Shown here one piece after another: positions 55,377-64,000 of a stretch of DNA of 64,000 nucleotides. A program made the position numbers and the translations under genes. Location of the stretch: positions 201,239,322 to 201,303,321 of the forward strand of contig CM060680.1 in assembly GCA_030686995.1 (NCBI GenBank), in the 5' to 3' direction. Position 1 is the first letter of the stretch. Every line of letters begins with the position of its first letter. This stretch comes from Artemisia argyi. Taxonomy: Eukaryota > Streptophyta > Magnoliopsida > Asterales > Asteraceae. A model generated the notes under the pieces. It was not told where the DNA came from, did no database searches, and was given only the letters and a program-made list of their open reading frames with translations.

Positions 55377-58300
55377 TATAACATCCCGTAAAATTTTCCT
55401 ACGATTAACACGTTATTACAACATAAATTAACCATTTTTACCCATAACAAAAAAAAATTTATATATACTTTGTCAATTACAACGTTATTCACTCTTACCT
55501 TGAAACGACATTTACACCTAAACCTTAATAACCTAGATACCATACATAACTTAAAACATTGATACTCAATAAGTATACGTTTCAATAATTAACAAATACA
55601 ATTTAAATAAATCTCGAGCCTACTAAAATTCCCATGTGTACTCGCTAATAAAATTGGACCTCTAAGAACCATGAACGACAATTATTATAAACTTTCAAAT
55701 ATAATTACAATACTAGAATATTGATCAAGTTAAGGCACCTTACAAGTTACATCTCAACTTGACACAAATAGCATTTTATTTCAATAACAATTCGAATGAA
55801 TTCTAATAAACCACCAACTTTCTGTAACGTATTTAAATCCCAATTTTAAGGCTCTTCTGGTCCGAACCAGGAAAAGTGTAAAACACGAAAGTTGTCCGAA
55901 ATAATGTTTTACATATATACCTGAGAGATTTTGAACCAAAAATGTAATTCGTGGCTTTTATCTATGGAATACGACCTAGACTCAAACTTGAAGACTCACC
56001 TCCCTCAAATATAACCTATAACTCATACGCCACCTCCCTCAAATGTAACCTAAGTAACCCATGTTACTTCCTTACACATTATATGACACACACATGAACA
56101 CTCTTATACATGTTATGACACAAGTTATCTCTTATACAATAACCCAAATCGACTCTTGATGTTTTCCTCTTGTTCCTAGGTCTCGACCAGGTACTAGTTC
56201 CAGCCAAACCTATTTTGTTACACTACTTCTTACACATTCAATTCACTCCATGTACAAATTCTTACACGACCCGTTTGCCCTCTCACCATAGAACCAAGGT
56301 TATTAAACCATTTCACTTTACTCGACCTCTTGATGGCCAAATAATCATTCAAGCTCAGCTCGAGATCAACTCCATCAAACTTTCAAGAATTAATATGACA
56401 AGAACCATGTCACTTTCTTTACTTGCACACATAAGCTATGACACACTCGAACCCACTGACACACTTTACCTTAAGTCACTTAGAACTATTATGATAAACT
56501 AACCAAACCGTGTGAATCCAAACCACCTCCCTCACTCGTTACTTCCCCAAATGTAACCTAAGGAAACCCATATGCAACTCTTACACCAGCCTCCATTGCT
56601 CCCCAATCATCACGAAACGTATGTCATGCTGTCAGGAATAATCTCACACTCAAGGAATTTCGATTGGGCATGGTGGGTGGTGACATATATTCGTTCCTAT
56701 CTCTTGTGATCTCAGCTTGCTATCATCTTCTCAAAACCCACTATATAACTCGTACCTGTAAGCTCAGTTGGTAACGCAACACAAAACAGATCTCTCATAC
56801 TTACCTACTGTTGCATCACAATTCAAAAACAAACCCAAACCACTCATGTCTTTACTGGCGTGAGAAGAAGAAGAAGAAGCAAACCATGCAAGTTGACAAT
56901 TCACTCATACGAAAACACAACCAACATTTCACTTTTGTCCTTCCTTTTGAACGAGAAGAATAGAGGAGAGAGCTAGAAGCATTGAAGTTACAAAGTCTTG
57001 GTCACAAGGAGTTCCTAGTCTTTTCATTTCTTGCCTCGACACACACTCTATCCTGACTCACCCACGGTAAGCTATCGATTTGTTTATTCTTTCTTGGCTT
57101 AGCTTTGGCTAGAAAACTAACTGATAATCATTTCATGTTCTTTCGAAATATATTTACCCACTGTCAACATATGCTTGTATATATACTCATTCATATATAC
57201 ATGCATGCAAGGTGTGGCTAGATGGTGATTAAACTTATGTGGTGGATAACTAGTTGAACAACATTTATAAACTCATAAACCTCCAAACCTCTCATGCCAC
57301 AAGCTCACGTCAAACATATTTGAAAATCTTGAACATGATAGTAACGTTACTGATAACTCACTATAGAAACTAGATGAAAAGATAACAAGGATCAGTTGAG
57401 AAGAAGATGAACCATAAACGATTTTGTAAACACAAACAAACCCACGACACAGTTTTCATCAGGTAATATAACATAAATAATTAACACATGAAACTAATCT
57501 TTAAATATAGTTTTATGAAGAATTTTATCAAATAACTCCCTAGCTCAGTTGGCTATGTCTCTTGGTTTCAAACGAGAGGTCAGGGGTTCGAACCCTGCAC
57601 CTCACTTTTTATTTTGTATAATTATTTTTGCAACTTTTACATATTTACAATTTCGGCCCCTCAGCTTTTCACTACTGATTATTTTCTTAAAAAAGACTTT
57701 TATAAAATAACTCATATAAACTTTTACATTTTCAACCTCCAACTTTAACTATATAACATTTTCTTATAAACTTTTATTAGTTTGTAAATATAATTATTCT
57801 AAACTGAATATATATAACTCATCTAACTATTGGGGTTAAAGGAGTAACTTTTGTATAACTTAAAGGTTTACACAGAAACTTGAATTCGTTTTGATAAATT
57901 AATATTGTACGACTATATCGTAGTAACATATAACGAAACCTACATTTTTAGACGATAATTACGAATAACTATATATTTCTGAATATATATAATTTATAAC
58001 GTAAATTATATAACTCAACGTTACTATCGGTTAACTTGAATACACATCAGGAAATGATTAATTCTTAGAACTCATCCATTCATTTAATTAAATTGACATT
58101 TACTATAATTTATCATTCACCAACTATTGATACATATCATTTATTTATAACGAGAAATATAAATAATAAACGATACTTATACATAAAGACAAGTAATATA
58201 GTATATAACTTGCTCTTGAACTATTAAGCGTTTTGCCATGCAAGCCACCTCTGCCACAAATCATTTTGTCATCGAACACTATTCAAATCACGATTCTCGA

Positions 58301-59594
58301 TAAGTCGAACTTATCTCGAACTTCCATATCATTCAGGTTATCTTTGAAGTCATTTCCATTCTACCTCTGACATTACGTTATCTATGTCTATCATAACTCT
58401 TAGGTGAGTCATAGCCCCTACTCTTAATTGTTTTACAATGGTTTATAAACGTTTTTGGGGGAGATACATGCTTAACTACTGTTTTTACTTTTACAAGTAT
58501 TCATTAATTAAATACAGGACTATATTACATATAAACTTTACTAGTTTACACATTTTTATATCTCATAAGGAGATACCTACTATAGACATGATTACAAGTG
58601 ATTTTTCAACGATATGCTATATTTGATCTCTATTGCCTAAGTTTCCTATTACCAAAAGTCCCTCGATCATGTGCCTTAATCACTTGCAGGGTGAACATAA
58701 ATAATTGTGGATAGATCTATTAGGGATTGACAATCCCCATTTGGTCGCTAGAGGAAAGCCACCAAATGCACTTTATTTGATTTCATAGGTTACTGGTAAA
58801 TACCTATCTTGAGGGCAACTGTTTTACATCATTATTATGGATAATTTTGATGCCTGTTAATCGTTGAGTGTCATGAGCTTAGGGCAAGAGAACGGTAATA
58901 ATGTAGCACTACAATGACTGATGTTAAGGGCGTACGATGTTGTAGCCCACTGTTTTATTAAACTACGAGATTGTGCTCACTATATAGCAGGAAAAACTAT
59001 TAATAATTGGCAAACGAACTACTATTTTGGTGTTGACCCGATTAGGTCAAACAAACTACTATTTTGGTGTTGTCCCGATGAAGGGCAAACCAACGGATTA
59101 ATTTGTATTGAATTGATAAGGAAATCACTCATTTTCTAATTAACGATTTAAACTATGAACACTATGGATTTTCTCACACTTTAATTGGATAATAAACTCT
59201 TATTTTAAACACTGTGGACTTTTAAACTCTTTGATTTTGGAAATCGATATTCGAAACTATAAACTCTATGAACTCACCAACCTTTGTGTTGACACTTTTA
59301 GCATGTGTTTATCTCAGGTAACTAAACAAGAAGGAACTTGAAGGCACGGAGTGGGCTTGTAACCCGGCATGGGCTTAAATAAACATTTTGACATATTTCA
59401 AATAAACTTGTTGTTTAAATTATGAAACATCTTGATGTCTCGAATATTTGGTATTTTGAATGAATTAAACTTTAAAGCATCAATTTTGTGTCATTTTCTA
59501 TGATTGTGACAAAGATCCTCGAAGTAACACCCAAAAAGTCTTCCGCTGACACTTTTAAGTCTTCCGCTGACGTGATGATTTTGGGGGTGTTACA
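55377..59594 (+). repeat. Tekay-like LTR copy 2
   Basis: 4218 bp, TATAACATCCCG to GGGTGTTACA. About 1-4% different from copy 1 depending on the stretch; its first 600 bp differ most. Confidence 0.87.
57535..57604 (+). other. tRNA-like sequence, copy 2
   Basis: Identical to the 51681 copy over 70 bp, with TTTTT at 57606. Confidence 0.6.
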
Positions 59595-61269
<1,675 letters not shown>

Positions 61270-64000
61270 TATAACATCCCGTAAAATTTTCCTACGATTA
61301 ACACGTTATTACAACATAAATTAACCATTTTTACCCATAACAAAAAAAAATTTTATATATACTTTGTCAATTACAACGTTATTCACTCTTACCTTGAAAC
61401 GACATTTACACCTAAACCTTAATAACCTAGATACCATACATAACTTAAAACATTGATACTCAATAAGTATACGTTTCAATAATTAACAAATACAATTTAA
61501 ATAAATCCCGAGCCTACTAAAATTCCCATGTGTACTCGCTAGTAATATTGGACCTCTAAGAACCATGAACGACAATTATTATCAACTTTCAAATATAATT
61601 ACTATACTAGAATATTGATCAAGTTAAGGCACCTTACAAGTTTCATCTCAACTTGACACAAATAGCATTTTATTTGAATAACAATTCGTATGAATTCTAA
61701 TAAACCACCAACTTTCTGTAACGTATTTAAATCCCAATTTTAAGGCTCTTCTGGTCCGAACCAGGAAAAGTATAAATCTCGAAAGTTGTCCGAAATAATG
61801 TTTTACGTCTAGAATCGCGAGATTTTGAACCAAAAATGTAATTCGTGGCTGTTATCTGTGGAATACGACCTGGACTCAAACTTGAAGACTCACCTCCCTC
61901 AAATATAACCTATAACTCATACACCACCTCCCTCAAATGTAACCTAAGTAACCCATGTTACTTCCTTACACATTATATGACACATACATGAACACTCTTA
62001 TACATGTTATGACACAAGTTATCTCTTATACAATAACCCAAATCGACTCTTGATGTTTTCCTCTTGTTCCTAGGTCTCGACCAGATACTAGTTCCAGCCA
62101 AACCTATTTTGTTACACTACTTCTTACACATTCAATTCACTCCATGTCCAAATTCTTACACGACCTCACCATAGAACCAAGGTTATTAAACCATTTCACT
62201 TTACTAGACCTCTTGATGGCCAAATAATCATTCAAGCTCAGCTCGAGATCCACTCCATCAAACTTTCAAGAATTAATATGACAAGAACCATGTCACTTTC
62301 TTTACTTGCACACATAAGCTATGACACACTCGAACCCACTGACACACTTTACCTTAAGTCACTTAGAACTATTATGATAAACTAACCAAACCGTGTGAAT
62401 CCAAACCACCTCCCTTACTCGTTACTTCCCCAAATGTAACCTAAGGAAACCCATATGCAACTCTTACACCAGCCTCCATTGCTCCCCAATCATCTCGAAA
62501 CGTATGTCATGCTGTCAGGAATAATCTCACACTCAAGGAATTTCGATTGGGCATGGTGGGTGGTGATATATATTCGTTCCTATCTCTTGTGATCTCAGCT
62601 TGCTATCATCTTCTCAAAACCCACTATATAACTCGTACCTGTAAGCTCAGTTGGTAACGCAACACAAAACAGATCTCTCATACTTACCTATTGTTGCATC
62701 ACAATTCAAAAACAAACCCAAACCACTCATGTCTTTACTGGTGTGAGAATAAGAAGAAGAAGCAAACCATGCAAGTTGACAATTCACTCATACGAAAACA
62801 CAACCAACATTTCACTTTTGTCCTTCCTGTTGAACGAGAAGAATAGAGGAGAGAGCTAGAAGCATTGAAGTTACAAAGTCTTGGTCATAAGGAGTTCCTA
62901 GTCTTTTCATTTCTTGCCTCGACACACACTCTATCCTAACTCACCCACGGTAAGCTATCGATTTGTTTATTCTTTCTTGGCTTAGCTTTGGTTAGAAAAC
63001 TAACTGATAATCATTTCATGTTCTTTCGAAAAATATTTACCCACTGTCAACATATGCTTGTATATATACACATTCATATATACATGCATGCAAGGTGTGG
63101 CTAGATGGTGATTAAACTTGTGTGGTGGATAACTAGTTGAACAACATTTATAAACTCATAAACCTCCAAACCTCTCATACCACAAGCTCACGTCAAACCT
63201 ATTTAAAAATCTTGAACATGATAGTAACGTTACTGATAACTCACTATAGAAACTAGATGAAAATATAACAAGGATCAGTTGAGAAGAAGATGAACCATAA
63301 ACGGTTTTGTAAACACAAACAAACCCACGACACAGTTTTCATCCGGTAATATAACATAAATAATTAACACATGAAACTAATCTTTAAATATAGTTTTATG
63401 AAGAAGTTTATCAAATAACTCCCTAGCTCAGTTGGCTATGTCTCTTGGTTTCAAACGAGAGGTCAGGGGTTCGAACCCTGCTCCTCACTTTTTATATTGT
63501 ATAATTATTTTTGCAACTTTTGCATATTGACAATTTCGGCCCCTCGGCTTTTCACTACTGATTATTTTCTTAAAAAGGACTTTTATAAAATAACTCATAT
63601 AAACTTTTACATTTTAAACCTCCAACTTTAACTATATAACATTTTCTTATAAACTTTTATAAGTTTGTGAATATAATTATTCTAAACTGAATATATATAA
63701 CTCATCTAACTATTGGGGTTAAAGGAGTAACTTTTGTATAACTTAAAGGTTTACACAGAAACTTGAATTCGTTTTGATAAATTAATATTGTACGACTATA
63801 TCGTAGTAACATATAACGAAACCTACATTTTTAGACGATAATTACGAATAACTATATATTTCTGAATATATATAATTTATAACGTAAATTATATAACTCG
63901 ACGTTACTATCGGTTAACTTGAATACACATCAGGAAATGATTAATTCTTAGAACTCATCCATTCATTTAATTAAATTGACATTTACTATAATTTATCATT
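61270..64000 (+). repeat. Tekay-like LTR copy 3, cut by the window edge
   Basis: First 2731 bp of the LTR. In the first 600 bp it is closer to copy 1 than to copy 2. It lacks about 11 bp near 62165. Confidence 0.87.
63418..63487 (+). other. tRNA-like sequence, copy 3
   Basis: As the other two copies with one base change (GCTCCTCA for GCACCTCA); both Pol III boxes kept. Confidence 0.6.

Noticed and set aside
55259..55585. 108-codon minus-strand ORF across an array junction
   Set aside because: It spans the internal end and the LTR start; antisense to the element and without domain.

Overview
The window is plant nuclear DNA made almost entirely of nested LTR retrotransposons; I see no host gene. 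The host is most likely an Asteraceae species, perhaps tribe Anthemideae. This rests on my recollection that the Copia gag/pol text, the Athila-like pol text and two non-autonomous element ORFs closely resemble proteins annotated many times in Tanacetum/Artemisia-type genomes; no search was run.

Layout. (1) 1-312: LTR of a Gypsy-A copy on the minus strand, cut by the window edge. (2) 313-18948: Copia-A, minus strand, a decayed gag-pol element; its 5' LTR (12056-12317 plus 18855-18948) is split by (3) Gypsy-A, 12318-18854, a complete non-autonomous element with two 1422-bp LTRs, ACTAA target duplication and one intact ORF. (4) 18949-33544: Gypsy-B, an Athila-like element with decayed gag and pol; Copia-A sits in its 5' LTR. 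(5) 33545-36567: remains of two minus-strand Copia elements (C, D). (6) 36568-40802: Copia-E, SIRE-like, plus strand, coherent gag-pol with two nonsense codons, cut off inside RT. (7) 40803-41689: Copia-F, minus strand, LTR plus some internal DNA. (8) 41690-49523: Gypsy-G, non-autonomous, 3.86-kb LTR, one 682-codon ORF with four zinc-knuckle-like motifs and a C-terminal membrane segment. (9) 49524-64000: a head-to-tail array of a coding-free Tekay-like chromovirus (LTR-internal-LTR-internal-LTR, period about 5.87 kb).

From 33.5 kb rightwards each element is interrupted by the next and none resumes before 64000, as expected for one deep nest whose right half lies outside the window.

How the parts work together. 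Gypsy-B has recognisable (now broken) protease, RT, RNase H and integrase, while Gypsy-A and Gypsy-G have none of the replication enzymes. All three carry a tRNA-Asp-type primer site and the same RNA-like signals: a hairpin just after the stop codon, a hairpin with a GAGGAC loop whose stem changes by paired substitutions between families, and repeated copies of each element's own polypurine tract. The simplest reading is a set of parasitic elements sharing cis signals with an Athila-type helper. This shared signal set is the most interesting thing in the window.

Coordinates of LTR ends are read from TG/CA ends, primer sites and paired copies. Percent identities are by-eye counts.
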